The notes under the pieces are model-generated. The model was not told the origin of the DNA. It made no database searches and saw only the letters and a list, made by a program, of their open reading frames with translations. A stretch of 64,000 bases of DNA from Hirschia sp. (GTDB lineage: Bacteria; Pseudomonadota; Alphaproteobacteria; Caulobacterales; Hyphomonadaceae): NCBI GenBank assembly GCA_002709235.1, contig PAQI01000002.1:62001-126000 (forward strand), given 5' to 3'. Below are positions 7,964-15,736 of the stretch, one piece after another. Within the stretch, counting starts at the first letter, position 1. Every line of letters begins with the position of its first letter. The translations under genes and the position numbers were made by a program.

Positions 7964-8977
7964 TCAGTAATATCGCGCAATGTCCTCGACAGCGGCCAGA
8001 TGTTCGGCGCGCTGGGCTTCATCCATGAAGGCACCCATGAAGCTGTTACGGGCGAGGGTGACGATATCATCGGCTGATAGTTTGAGGGCTTCGGCAATCT
8101 GACGATAATTTTCGTTCAGATAGCCGCCGAAATAGGCCGGATCGTCAGAATTGACCGTGGCGCGCAACCCCAGTTGAAGCATCCGCTTGAGGGGATGTGC
8201 GGCCAGATCGTTCACGACGCACAAAGACAGATTGGATAGCGGGCAGACAGTCAGCGTCATCTGTTCGTCCACCAGTCGCTTGACCAGCATGTCGTCTTCG
8301 AGCGACCGGTTGCCATGGTCGATGCGGTCGACATTCAGCTCGTTCAGCGCTTCCCAGACATAGCCGGGCGGGCCTTCTTCTCCAGCATGAGCGACGAGCT
8401 TCAGGCCCTTCAGCTTTGCGGCGGCATATATGTTGGTGAATTTTGTCGGCGGGTGGCCGACTTCGGAGCTGTCCAGCCCGATGCCGTGGATACGCGGCAG
8501 CCAGGGCTGTGCCTGTTCGAATGTCGTGAACGCATCCTCTTCGGACAGATGCCGCAGAAAGCACATGATCAGCCGGTAGCTTATCCCGTATTTTTCCTTT
8601 GCATTGTCCAGTGCGCTGAGAATGCCACGAATGGGCACATCAAAATCAAGCCCGCGTTCGGTATGTCCCTGCGGATCGAAGAAGACTTCGACATGGCGCA
8701 CATTGTCGGCATGGCTGCGCTGGAGATAGGCATCTGTCAGGTCATGGAAATCCTGCTCCGTCTGAAGCACCGACATGCCCTGATAGTAGATGTCCAGAAA
8801 ATCCTGGAGATTGGAGAATTCATAGGCCGCCTTCACTTCATCCAGCGTCTTGAAGGGAATATCCACTTTGTTGCGGGCTGCAAACTCCATGAGCTGTTCG
8901 GGCTCCAGAGACCCTTCCAGATGAAGATGAAGCTCAGCCTTGGGCAGGGCTGCAATCAGGGCGTCATGCGTGCTCAT
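7964..8977 (-). CDS. Adenine deaminase (adenosine-deaminase-like type)
   Basis: This 337-residue TIM-barrel amidohydrolase starts at ATG 8977, giving ALPKAELHLHLEGSLEP at the N-terminus. Zn ligands are expected from HLHLEGS (His17, His19), HAGEEGP and VNSDDPAYFGGY. The stretches FLDIYYQGMSVLRTEQDF-like, FFDPQGHTERG and LDSSEVGHPP match the proteobacterial adenine deaminases that share the adenosine deaminase fold and convert adenine to hypoxanthine. Adenosine deaminase proper is the alternative. An upstream in-frame start at 9088 would add residues unlike the family. The product links to MTA phosphorylase, which releases adenine. Confidence 0.88.
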   Translation of the reverse strand: MSTHDALIAALPKAELHLHLEGSLEPEQLMEFAARNKVDIPFKTLDEVKAAYEFSNLQDFLDIYYQGMSVLQTEQDFHDLTDAYLQRSHADNVRHVEVFFDPQGHTERGLDFDVPIRGILSALDNAKEKYGISYRLIMCFLRHLSEEDAFTTFEQAQPWLPRIHGIGLDSSEVGHPPTKFTNIYAAAKLKGLKLVAHAGEEGPPGYVWEALNELNVDRIDHGNRSLEDDMLVKRLVDEQMTLTVCPLSNLSLCVVNDLAAHPLKRMLQLGLRATVNSDDPAYFGGYLNENYRQIAEALKLSADDIVTLARNSFMGAFMDEAQRAEHLAAVEDIARYY

Positions 8978-9184
8978 GGTCAAGCGTCCGAAAATCTGGT
9001 GGTCAGGGGGCTGTGTTAACCAATATGCCGATAGCGATGAGTATCGCCAAGTGTCATGCGGCGAAATCTGGCTCTTTCGCCTGATCACGACACCGAGAGT
9101 GCAATTGCGAGGGGCGCTGTGCGTGCCATATTGTCAACACGCCTCACGCAATCGTTCATGACCACAACCGAAGGATCATAGACC

Positions 9185-9985
9185 ATGCCCCGCCAGCCCA
9201 CATTCTATGTTTCTCACGGCGGCGGTCCGAGTTTCTGGATCGACTATCCCGAACCCATTGGAAAGGACGGTTTCAAGGGGCTGGAGCGCTATCTGCTCGG
9301 CTTTGAATCTGTCCTGCCTGCGCCGCCACAGGCCTATCTGGTGATTTCCGCGCATTGGGAAACGCCGCAGGTCACGCTGTCGACTTCACCGGCACCGGGC
9401 ATGCTTTATGACTATTACGGCTTTCCGGACATTGCCTATACATTGCAGCATCCTGCGCCCGGTGCGCCCGATCTGGCCGCAGGCGTGCGTAGCCTGCTCG
9501 CCGATGCTGGCATCAACAGCGCGGAAGATGACGAACGCGGCTTTGATCACGGTGTCTTCGTGCCGATGATGAAGATCGACACGGCTGCACAAACTCCTAC
9601 CCTGATGATGTCATTGCAGCAGGATCTTGACCCGGGCTTTCATATCAGGCTCGGTCAGGCACTGGCACCGCTGCGCGATGAGGGCGTGGTGATCATCGGC
9701 TCGGGTAGCTCCTGGCATAATTTGCGTCAATACTTCCAGGCCGGTTCAGGGCAGGCAGAGGATTTTGACAACTGGCTGACCGAAACAGCGATTGCCTCGC
9801 CGCAAGAGCGCAATACGCGTTTGCTGGACTGGGTACAGGCACCCGCAGCACGCCAGGCCCATCCGCGAGAAGAGCACTTGCTGCCGCTCATGGTGGCTGC
9901 CGGCGCAGCAGGCGAGGACAGGGGCCGACGCGATTTTCACGATCTCATCGCTAACAAGCCATTTTCCGGTTATGCTTTCGGCTAG
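9185..9985 (+). CDS. Extradiol ring-cleavage dioxygenase, DODA/YgiD type
   Basis: The 266-residue protein is of the class III (LigB-like) extradiol dioxygenase fold used by 4,5-DOPA dioxygenases. Likely metal ligands are His11 in YVSHGGGPSFW, the His in ISAHWETP, and His in FDHGVFVPM. GSGSSWHNLR supplies the second catalytic His. The family opens catechol rings with O2 using a single metal (Fe2+, or Zn2+ in some crystals); E. coli YgiD acts on L-DOPA. The physiological substrate here is unknown. It is a single gene with an ATG and a GAAGGA-type site upstream. Confidence 0.9.
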   Translation: MPRQPTFYVSHGGGPSFWIDYPEPIGKDGFKGLERYLLGFESVLPAPPQAYLVISAHWETPQVTLSTSPAPGMLYDYYGFPDIAYTLQHPAPGAPDLAAGVRSLLADAGINSAEDDERGFDHGVFVPMMKIDTAAQTPTLMMSLQQDLDPGFHIRLGQALAPLRDEGVVIIGSGSSWHNLRQYFQAGSGQAEDFDNWLTETAIASPQERNTRLLDWVQAPAARQAHPREEHLLPLMVAAGAAGEDRGRRDFHDLIANKPFSGYAFG

Positions 9986-10085
9986 CCGGACTAAACCTTC
10001 CGATTAGCTGGGCTGGCTGGCGCAGCGCCGGAAAAGACACACATGATAACTGGCATTATCAACAATCTTCAGGGAGGCATCGACC

Positions 10086-11072
10086 ATGTCGCAAACACGC
10101 ATTGTAAATGGAGTTGAACTGGACAAGGCCGGACGTGGCCGAATCTACAACTCCCTTCTGGAAACTGTCGGCAACACACCATTGGTGCGAGTGCCGCGCC
10201 TGACCGAAGCGGAAAACCTTCAGGGCGATCTGTTGTTGAAGCTGGAATTCTTCAACCCGCTTGCCAGCGTCAAGGACCGCATCGCGCTTGGCATGATCAC
10301 GGCCATGGAGCATCAGGGCCGCCTGACCGAAAATTCCGTTCTGGTCGAGCCGACTTCCGGCAATACCGGCATTGGTCTGGCCTTTGTGGCAGCGTCTCGC
10401 GGATACAGGCTGATCCTCACAATGCCTGAAAGCATGTCGATCGAGCGCCGCAAGATGCTCGCGCTGCTGGGGGCAGAACTCGTGCTCACCCCCAAGGAAA
10501 AGGGCATGGGCGGAGCCATTGCGAAAGCCAATGAATTGCTGGAGGAGATTGACGGCGCGGTCATGCCCAGCCAGTTCGACAATCCGGCCAACCCCGCCAT
10601 CCATGAATCCACCACGGCCGAGGAAATCTGGGCAGATACGGGCGGCGATGTCGATGTGGTGATTTCAGGTGTCGGTACGGGAGGCACTTTCTCTGGCTGT
10701 GCGCGTGTCCTGAAGAAGCGCAAGCCCAGCGTGAAGATGATCGCCCTGGAACCGGAAGCCAGCCCCGTCATGTCGGGCGGCAATCCGGGGCCTCACCCCA
10801 TTCAGGGTATTGGCGCAGGCTTTGTGCCGAAGAACATGGATCTGGATCTGGCAGACGAGATCATGACGGTGTCGGCCGAAGACGCCCTGTCCAACGCGCG
10901 CCGGATCGCCAGACTGGAAGGCATGCCAGTCGGTATTTCCTCCGGTGCTGCCATTACGGCAGGCATCGAGGTTGCCAAGCGTCCGGAGATGGCCGGCAAG
11001 AAGATCGTCGTGATCATCCCGTCCTTCGCCGAACGCTATCTGTCGACAGTGCTGTTTGACGGCATTGGCTGA
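10086..11072 (+). CDS. cysK: Cysteine synthase (O-acetylserine sulfhydrylase)
   Basis: The 328-residue fold-type II PLP enzyme makes cysteine from O-acetylserine and sulfide in the cytoplasm. Lys63 in NPLASVKDRIA is the PLP Schiff-base lysine. PTSGNTGIG is the substrate/PLP loop, and GVGTGGT binds the cofactor phosphate. Length and motifs match CysK rather than cystathionine beta-synthase. A strong ribosome-binding site (GGGAGG) precedes the ATG. It is a single gene, ended by the bidirectional terminator at 11089-11126. Confidence 0.95.
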   Translation: MSQTRIVNGVELDKAGRGRIYNSLLETVGNTPLVRVPRLTEAENLQGDLLLKLEFFNPLASVKDRIALGMITAMEHQGRLTENSVLVEPTSGNTGIGLAFVAASRGYRLILTMPESMSIERRKMLALLGAELVLTPKEKGMGGAIAKANELLEEIDGAVMPSQFDNPANPAIHESTTAEEIWADTGGDVDVVISGVGTGGTFSGCARVLKKRKPSVKMIALEPEASPVMSGGNPGPHPIQGIGAGFVPKNMDLDLADEIMTVSAEDALSNARRIARLEGMPVGISSGAAITAGIEVAKRPEMAGKKIVVIIPSFAERYLSTVLFDGIG

Positions 11073-11088
11073 AGGCTGCCTGACAATT

Positions 11089-11126
11089 AAAAAGCGCTCC
11101 GGCAGGTCGTGCCGGAGCGCTTTTTT
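11089..11126. terminator. Bidirectional Rho-independent terminator
   Basis: A 14-bp perfect stem (AAAGCGCTCCGGCA at 11091-11104 with its complement at 11110-11123) has a 5-nt loop. A-rich sequence lies before it and six T after it. It ends cysK on the plus strand and, read the other way, the lipoprotein gene on the minus strand. Confidence 0.92.
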
Positions 11127-11147
11127 GTGTGTCATCTGACAGGCTGA

Positions 11148-11729
11148 TCAGTCGTAAAGACCTGTTGTGTCGCTGTAGAGGCTGGCCTCGATGGAGGTCG
11201 CATTAGCGGCTTTTTCCTCAGGCGTGGCGAGACGGCAGCAACGGACCTGGATTTCCAGAACGCGATCCTGGAAGCGGCACTCATTGTCGTTGATTTCCCG
11301 CATGATCGATACACCGCCGGCATTGGTGGTATAGCGCGTCTGGGAACAGCTCATCAGCGTGTAGTTGGGTTCACAGCCACCGACCTTTGATTTCTGAATG
11401 ATCTGTGTCTTGCAGACCAGGTCGTCCTGGCTCAACAGGGCCTGGGCAGCCATACGGCGGGCTTCTTCGGCCTTGCGTGCGGCTTCTTCCGCCTTGGCGT
11501 GGGCCGTGTCGGCGATGGCACGTGCCTGGCTGAGGCTGAGTGAAGTGTTCGCCAGAAGCTCGGACTGTCCGTCCAGCTCCAGTTTCACCTGGCAGACATG
11601 ATCATCAATATTGATCGTATCGGCGCAATATTCAGCAACCGTGATCTCTTCAACAGCTTGCGGTGCAGTCTGGCATGCGACCAGAACCCCCGCTGCACAG
11701 GCAATAGCGCCCAAAATCCTGAATTTCAT
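11148..11729 (-). CDS. Cys-rich lipoprotein, tandem paralogue 1
   Basis: The 193-residue protein starts at ATG 11729. It has a lipoprotein signal peptide with lipobox LVAC (Cys19). After the invariant block DGQSELLANTSLSLSQARAI comes an Ala/Glu/Lys-rich helix (about 75-105, likely coiled coil). The C-terminal domain has several Cys (VCKT, GGCEP, MSCSQTRYTT, NECRF, VRCC) that could form disulfides in the periplasm. It is closely similar along its whole length to the upstream gene at 11949-12491, so the pair arose by tandem duplication. No function is recognised. Its 3' end shares the cysK terminator. Confidence 0.85.
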   Translation of the reverse strand: MKFRILGAIACAAGVLVACQTAPQAVEEITVAEYCADTINIDDHVCQVKLELDGQSELLANTSLSLSQARAIADTAHAKAEEAARKAEEARRMAAQALLSQDDLVCKTQIIQKSKVGGCEPNYTLMSCSQTRYTTNAGGVSIMREINDNECRFQDRVLEIQVRCCRLATPEEKAANATSIEASLYSDTTGLYD

Positions 11730-11884
11730 TGTATAACCCGCTCTCTTGACTTCAGTTAAATTTGAACTGTCCAAATACACATCTGCTCTGGATTTGAAGA
11801 GTGGGCTGCAAATCAGCGGCCATTTTTCCAAGTGCTTGGTTAATATAACAAAATTTAACAAAACTTGCCGATTACATCGCGCAA

Positions 11885-11923
11885 AACAGAACAGGGGCTC
11901 CGATCATCAGATCAGAGCCCCTG
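11885..11923 (-). terminator. Rho-independent terminator after lipoprotein paralogue 2
   Basis: On the minus strand, CAGGGGCTC and GAGCCCCTG pair, extended by T-G and GATC/GATC around a TGAT loop (11892-11923), followed by TTCTGTTTTG. It lies about 25 nt after the stop at 11949 and separates the two tandem lipoprotein genes, which are therefore probably separate transcription units. Confidence 0.75.
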
Positions 11924-11948
11924 GCCATGGGTTCCGGTATTTGCGCTA

Positions 11949-12491
11949 TCAGTTGTTGATAGGTGTCGCGTTTTGCACCGCTGCACTGTTCGCGGTTGCA
12001 CAGCAGCGCACCTGCATTTCCAGCACGCGGGTGTTGAAGCGGCACTGCTCGTCATTGATCTCCCGCAGGATGGACAGTCCGCCCCGGGCAGTGGTGTAGC
12101 GTGTCTGCGTACAGCTCATCAGCGTGTAGCCCGGCTCACACGAACCGACATCTGTCTTCTGGATGGTCATGGTCTTGCAGGACAGGTCTTCAGAGCTCAA
12201 CAGAGCCGACTGTGCCATGCTCCGCGCTTCATCAGCCTTTGCAGATGCCTCGTCAGCTTTGGCCATCGCCGAGTCGGCCACCGCGCGTGCATCGCTGAGG
12301 CTTAGTGAAGTGTCGGAGAGTTTCTGGGACTGTCCATCCAGCTCCAGTTTTACTTCACAGACATACGCGGCGGAATTGGCAGGATCGGCGCAAAATTCCG
12401 CGACAGTCATTTCGCCATTACCTGCTGTGGTTTGACAGGATGCGGCAAATCCGGCGGCCAAGATCGCCGCTGTGATGAATCTGATCTTCAT
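11949..12491 (-). CDS. Cys-rich lipoprotein, tandem paralogue 2
   Basis: The 180-residue protein starts at ATG 12491 and has lipobox FAASC (Cys19). It shares with the neighbouring gene the order: MTVAEFCAD, VKLELDGQSQ, SLSLSDARA, an Ala-rich helix (ADEASAKADEARSMAQ), then a Cys-containing domain (LSCKT, GSCEPGYTLMSC, TQTRYTT, EQCRF, VRCC). Conservation of the Cys positions points to a structural disulfide pattern. Likely tethered in the outer membrane; no named family is recognised. Its own terminator follows. Confidence 0.85.
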   Translation of the reverse strand: MKIRFITAAILAAGFAASCQTTAGNGEMTVAEFCADPANSAAYVCEVKLELDGQSQKLSDTSLSLSDARAVADSAMAKADEASAKADEARSMAQSALLSSEDLSCKTMTIQKTDVGSCEPGYTLMSCTQTRYTTARGGLSILREINDEQCRFNTRVLEMQVRCCATANSAAVQNATPINN

Positions 12492-12619
12492 GGTTATTCT
12501 TTCCCCATTCTGGAAGCGGACACCGCATTCTGCGGCGTAACAGCCCTGAAAGTGGCAAAGGCAACCTGCAACCCGCTTTGGATGCAATGTTGTTGGAGTG
12601 TTTATTACAAAGAATTATA

Positions 12620-12649
12620 GCGGATGAGCGTCAAAAGACGCCCATCCTT
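12620..12649 (-). terminator. Terminator-like hairpin after serA
   Basis: GGATGAGCGTC (12622-12632) and GACGCCCATCC (12637-12647) form an 11-bp stem, with one G-U on the minus strand, around a 4-nt loop. It lies 25 nt downstream of the serA stop. The following minus-strand sequence (GCTATAATTC) is AT-rich but lacks a clean T run. Confidence 0.5.
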
Positions 12650-12672
12650 GAAAAACAAGAAGAAAATTCTCC

Positions 12673-14250
12673 TCAGAAGCGAAGAACCTTCGCGTAACGC
12701 ACGAATGAGAGCGCGTTGATCTTCTTCATGACATCATCAGAAATGTCCTGATCGATTCCGACCATTGCGATGGCATCACCGGCTTCTTCCTCACGGCCCA
12801 GATTGAAGGTCGCGATGTTGATGCCCGCTTCCCCAAGCAGAGAACCGAGCGCACCGATAAAGCCGGGTTTGTCGGTATTGTTCACAAACAGGATGAACGG
12901 ACGGAACTTGGCATCGAGCGCCATGCCCTTGACCTCGACAATGCGCGGTTGGTCATTGACGATGGATCCTGCAACCGTACGCCATTTGCCATCGACCCGG
13001 ACCCTGATGCGGATCAGGCTTTCATAGGTCGGGCTGTCACATGTGGTTGATTCCTTCAGATCGATCCCGCGTTCGTTCAGGATCGAGGGTGCGGACACCA
13101 TGTTCACATCCGACATCGAGGCGCGCAGCAATCCGGCCAGTGCTGCTGATGTCAGCGGCTTGCGGTTAAGCTCGCAGACCTCGCCTTCATATTCGATCTC
13201 GACGGCATCAAAACCTTCATCGCCAACCTGACCGGCAAATTCACCCAGCTTTTCGGCAAGTACGGCAAACGGCTTGAGGCGAGGGGCTTCCTCCGCAGAG
13301 ATGGACGGCATGTTCAGCGCATTGGTCACAGCACCGGTCAGCAGATAGTCAGACATCTGCTCGGCGACCTGAAAGGCCACATTGTCCTGTGCTTCCATTG
13401 TCGACGCGCCCAGATGAGGCGTTGCAATGAAATTGGGTGCGCCGAACAGGATATTGTCCTTTGCAGGCTCTTCTATGAACACATCGAAAGCCGCCGCGCC
13501 GACATGACCGGAATCAAGCGCAGCGCGCAATGCGGCTTCATCTACCAGACCGCCGCGTGCACAGTTGACGATGATGACGCCCTTTTTCGTCTTGTTCAGC
13601 GCATCGGCCGACAGGATGTTGCGGGTCTGGTCGGTCAGTGGCGTGTGCAGCGTGATGAAGTCCGCACGGGCCAGCAGATCATTCAGCTCGACCTTTTCCA
13701 CGCCCATCTCGAGGGCGCGTTCCTCGGTGAGATAAGGGTCAAACGCGATGACCTTCATTTTCAGGCCCTGCGCACGGTCTGCCACGATGGAACCGATATT
13801 GCCGGCACCGATCAGGCCAAGTGTCTTGGCGAACAGCTCCGTTCCGACATAATCCTTCTTCGGCCATTCGCCATTCAGCGTACGCGCGCTGGCGGCCGGG
13901 ATCTGGCGAGCTGCGGAAAACATCATCGCAATAGCGTGCTCAGCCGTCGTGATGGCGTTTCCATATGGGGTGTTCATAACCACCACACCTTTGGAAGTAG
14001 CGGCGGGAATGTCGATATTGTCGACACCGATACCGGCGCGACCGATCACTTTGAGGCGATCACCTGCCGCGAGTACCTTGGCGTTGGGTTTACAGGCCGA
14101 ACGCACGGCGAGGCCATCATATTCGCCGATGATCTCGGCCAGCTGGTCCTGATTGAGACCGACCTTGATGTCGACTTCGATACCGCGGGCCTTGAAGATG
14201 TCGATTGCGCCCTGGGCGAGATCGTCTCCGATGAGAACTTTGAGTGTCAT
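12673..14250 (-). CDS. serA: D-3-phosphoglycerate dehydrogenase
   Basis: The 525-residue long-form enzyme catalyses the first committed step of serine synthesis, NAD-dependent oxidation of 3-phosphoglycerate. N-terminal catalytic and NAD domains carry GRAGIGVDNID, LGLIGAGNIGSIVADRA, NCARGGLVDE and TPHLGAST. An intervening domain and a C-terminal ACT domain (starting about NTDKPGFIGALGSLL) allow serine feedback. I chose the ATG at 14250 because GGAG lies 8 nt upstream; the ATG at 14262 lacks a site. It follows serC with a 72-nt gap containing a perfect hairpin. Confidence 0.95.
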   Translation of the reverse strand: MTLKVLIGDDLAQGAIDIFKARGIEVDIKVGLNQDQLAEIIGEYDGLAVRSACKPNAKVLAAGDRLKVIGRAGIGVDNIDIPAATSKGVVVMNTPYGNAITTAEHAIAMMFSAARQIPAASARTLNGEWPKKDYVGTELFAKTLGLIGAGNIGSIVADRAQGLKMKVIAFDPYLTEERALEMGVEKVELNDLLARADFITLHTPLTDQTRNILSADALNKTKKGVIIVNCARGGLVDEAALRAALDSGHVGAAAFDVFIEEPAKDNILFGAPNFIATPHLGASTMEAQDNVAFQVAEQMSDYLLTGAVTNALNMPSISAEEAPRLKPFAVLAEKLGEFAGQVGDEGFDAVEIEYEGEVCELNRKPLTSAALAGLLRASMSDVNMVSAPSILNERGIDLKESTTCDSPTYESLIRIRVRVDGKWRTVAGSIVNDQPRIVEVKGMALDAKFRPFILFVNNTDKPGFIGALGSLLGEAGINIATFNLGREEEAGDAIAMVGIDQDISDDVMKKINALSFVRYAKVLRF

Positions 14251-14290
14251 TTGGGGCTCCATGAGGGAGAATATAAAGCAGACAGGAGTG

Positions 14291-14310
14291 GCCCCGGAAA
14301 AATCCGGGGC
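14291..14310 (-). other. Hairpin between serC and serA
   Basis: GCCCCGG (14291-14297) and CCGGGGC (14304-14310) form a perfect 7-bp stem with a 6-nt A-rich loop, in the intergenic space between serC and serA. No T run follows on the minus strand, so it looks like an mRNA-processing or stability hairpin rather than a full terminator. Confidence 0.5.
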
Positions 14311-14322
14311 TATCCCGCAAAA

Positions 14323-15486
14323 TCAGAGTTCGGACAATGTCGTCGCGAAGGCCCAGTCGATCCAGGGCAGCAATTTCGCGACGTCCGACGGTTCCACCGT
14401 GGCACCGCACCAGATCCGCAGACCGGCGGGGGCATCGCGATAGCCGTTGAAGTCATAGGCCACGCCTTCCTTTTCGACCTTGCCAACCAGCTTCTTCACG
14501 AAGGCTGCCTGTGCATCGTCATCCAGCGCGGTGATCTGTGGATGGGTGACCTTCAAGCACACACCTGTATTTGATCGCACGGATGCGTCCTCGCACAGAT
14601 GGCCGAATGCATCGGAGGTCTCGACCCAGTCCTCGATGATTTTCAGGCTCTCATCCGAGCGCGCCTTGAGACCTTCACAGCCGCCAATGCTCTCGGCCCA
14701 GTCCAGCGCCAGCAGATAGTCTTCTACGCAGAGCATGGAGGGTGTGTTGATTGTGGCCCCTTCAAACAGGCCCTCATTGAGCTTGCCGCCCTTGGTCATG
14801 CGGAAAAGTTTCGGCAGGGCCCGGTCCGGTGTGAAGCTTTCAAGGCGTTTGACGGCATTGGGGCTGAGGATCAGCATGCCATGGGCCGCTTCACCGCCCA
14901 GCACCTTCTGCCAGGAATAGGTGATCACATCGAGCTTCTCGAAGGGGATGTCCTGCGCGAACACGGCGGAGGTGGCATCACAGATCACAACGCGGTCAGG
15001 GTTGGGCTTGATCCAGTCGGCATCGGGGACGCGCACGCCGGATGTCGTGCCGTTCCAGGTGAAGATGATGTCGGCATCATCGCGGGCTTTTGAAAAGTCC
15101 GGCAGTTCGCCAAAGGCCGCGACATGGGTTTCGCAGTTCTCGACCTTGAGCTGTTTGACGGCATCGGTCACCCAGTCCTTGCCGAAGCTTTCCCATGCGA
15201 AAACATCCACAGGGGCAGCGCCCAGCATGGACCACATGCACATTTCAACCGCGCCGGTGTCGGATGCAGGCACGACGGCCACGCGATAGCCTTCAGGTAG
15301 GTTCAGGATTGTCTTGGTGCGCTCAATGGCCTGCGTCAGCTTGGCCTTGGCATCCTTGGCGCGGTGCGAACGGCCGAGGGCGGCAGATTCGAGTTCTTGA
15401 AGGGAAAAGCCGGGGCGCTTGGCGGTCGGACCAGCAGAAAAATGCGGGCACGAAGGGCGCAATTCGGGTTTGGCGACAGTCGTCAT
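14323..15486 (-). CDS. serC: Phosphoserine aminotransferase
   Basis: The 387-residue class V PLP aminotransferase converts 3-phosphohydroxypyruvate and glutamate to phosphoserine, the second step of serine synthesis. The PLP lysine is in TYSWQKVLGGEAAHG. The N-terminus KPELRPSCPHFSAGPTAKRP is typical of the alphaproteobacterial SerC subtype. The start is the ATG at 15486 with AGGAG 8-12 nt upstream; that site sits in a hairpin of the leader. It is the first gene of serC-serA, so one transcript supplies both first steps. Confidence 0.95.
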   Translation of the reverse strand: MTTVAKPELRPSCPHFSAGPTAKRPGFSLQELESAALGRSHRAKDAKAKLTQAIERTKTILNLPEGYRVAVVPASDTGAVEMCMWSMLGAAPVDVFAWESFGKDWVTDAVKQLKVENCETHVAAFGELPDFSKARDDADIIFTWNGTTSGVRVPDADWIKPNPDRVVICDATSAVFAQDIPFEKLDVITYSWQKVLGGEAAHGMLILSPNAVKRLESFTPDRALPKLFRMTKGGKLNEGLFEGATINTPSMLCVEDYLLALDWAESIGGCEGLKARSDESLKIIEDWVETSDAFGHLCEDASVRSNTGVCLKVTHPQITALDDDAQAAFVKKLVGKVEKEGVAYDFNGYRDAPAGLRIWCGATVEPSDVAKLLPWIDWAFATTLSEL

Positions 15487-15540
15487 CTGTTTTACTCCTA
15501 TCCTCACAGATAGGCTGGCACTCGTTGGGGAGTGCTGGCC
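15487..15540 (-). promoter_or_regulatory. serC leader RNA (candidate cis-regulatory RNA)
   Basis: Two adjacent hairpins lie just before serC. Hairpin 1 pairs GCACTC with GAGTGC (15518-15523 with 15530-15535) and extends by wobble pairs. Hairpin 2 pairs CCTATC with GATAGG (15497-15502 with 15509-15514), with a 6-nt loop. The serC ribosome-binding site AGGAG (15495-15499) overlaps the 3' arm of hairpin 2, so folding should hide it. A conserved serC leader motif is known upstream of serC in Alphaproteobacteria. Position and SD-sequestering layout fit, but I have not scored it against the family model. Confidence 0.65.
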
Positions 15541-15736
15541 CGCCGCCCTCATCGCGCATCAGACGCATGCGGTCAATCGCTATTCTTCACTTGTATGAAA
15601 ACGTGATGTCTCACTGCAAAGACGCATATCTGGTCTGCACCAGACGAAGTGATTTATCGGCTGCTGTGCTTGCAAATGGTCCTGGAGATCTATCAACTGG
15701 ATTCAACGGACCGTTCCAAAAACGAAGTGCAAGCAC

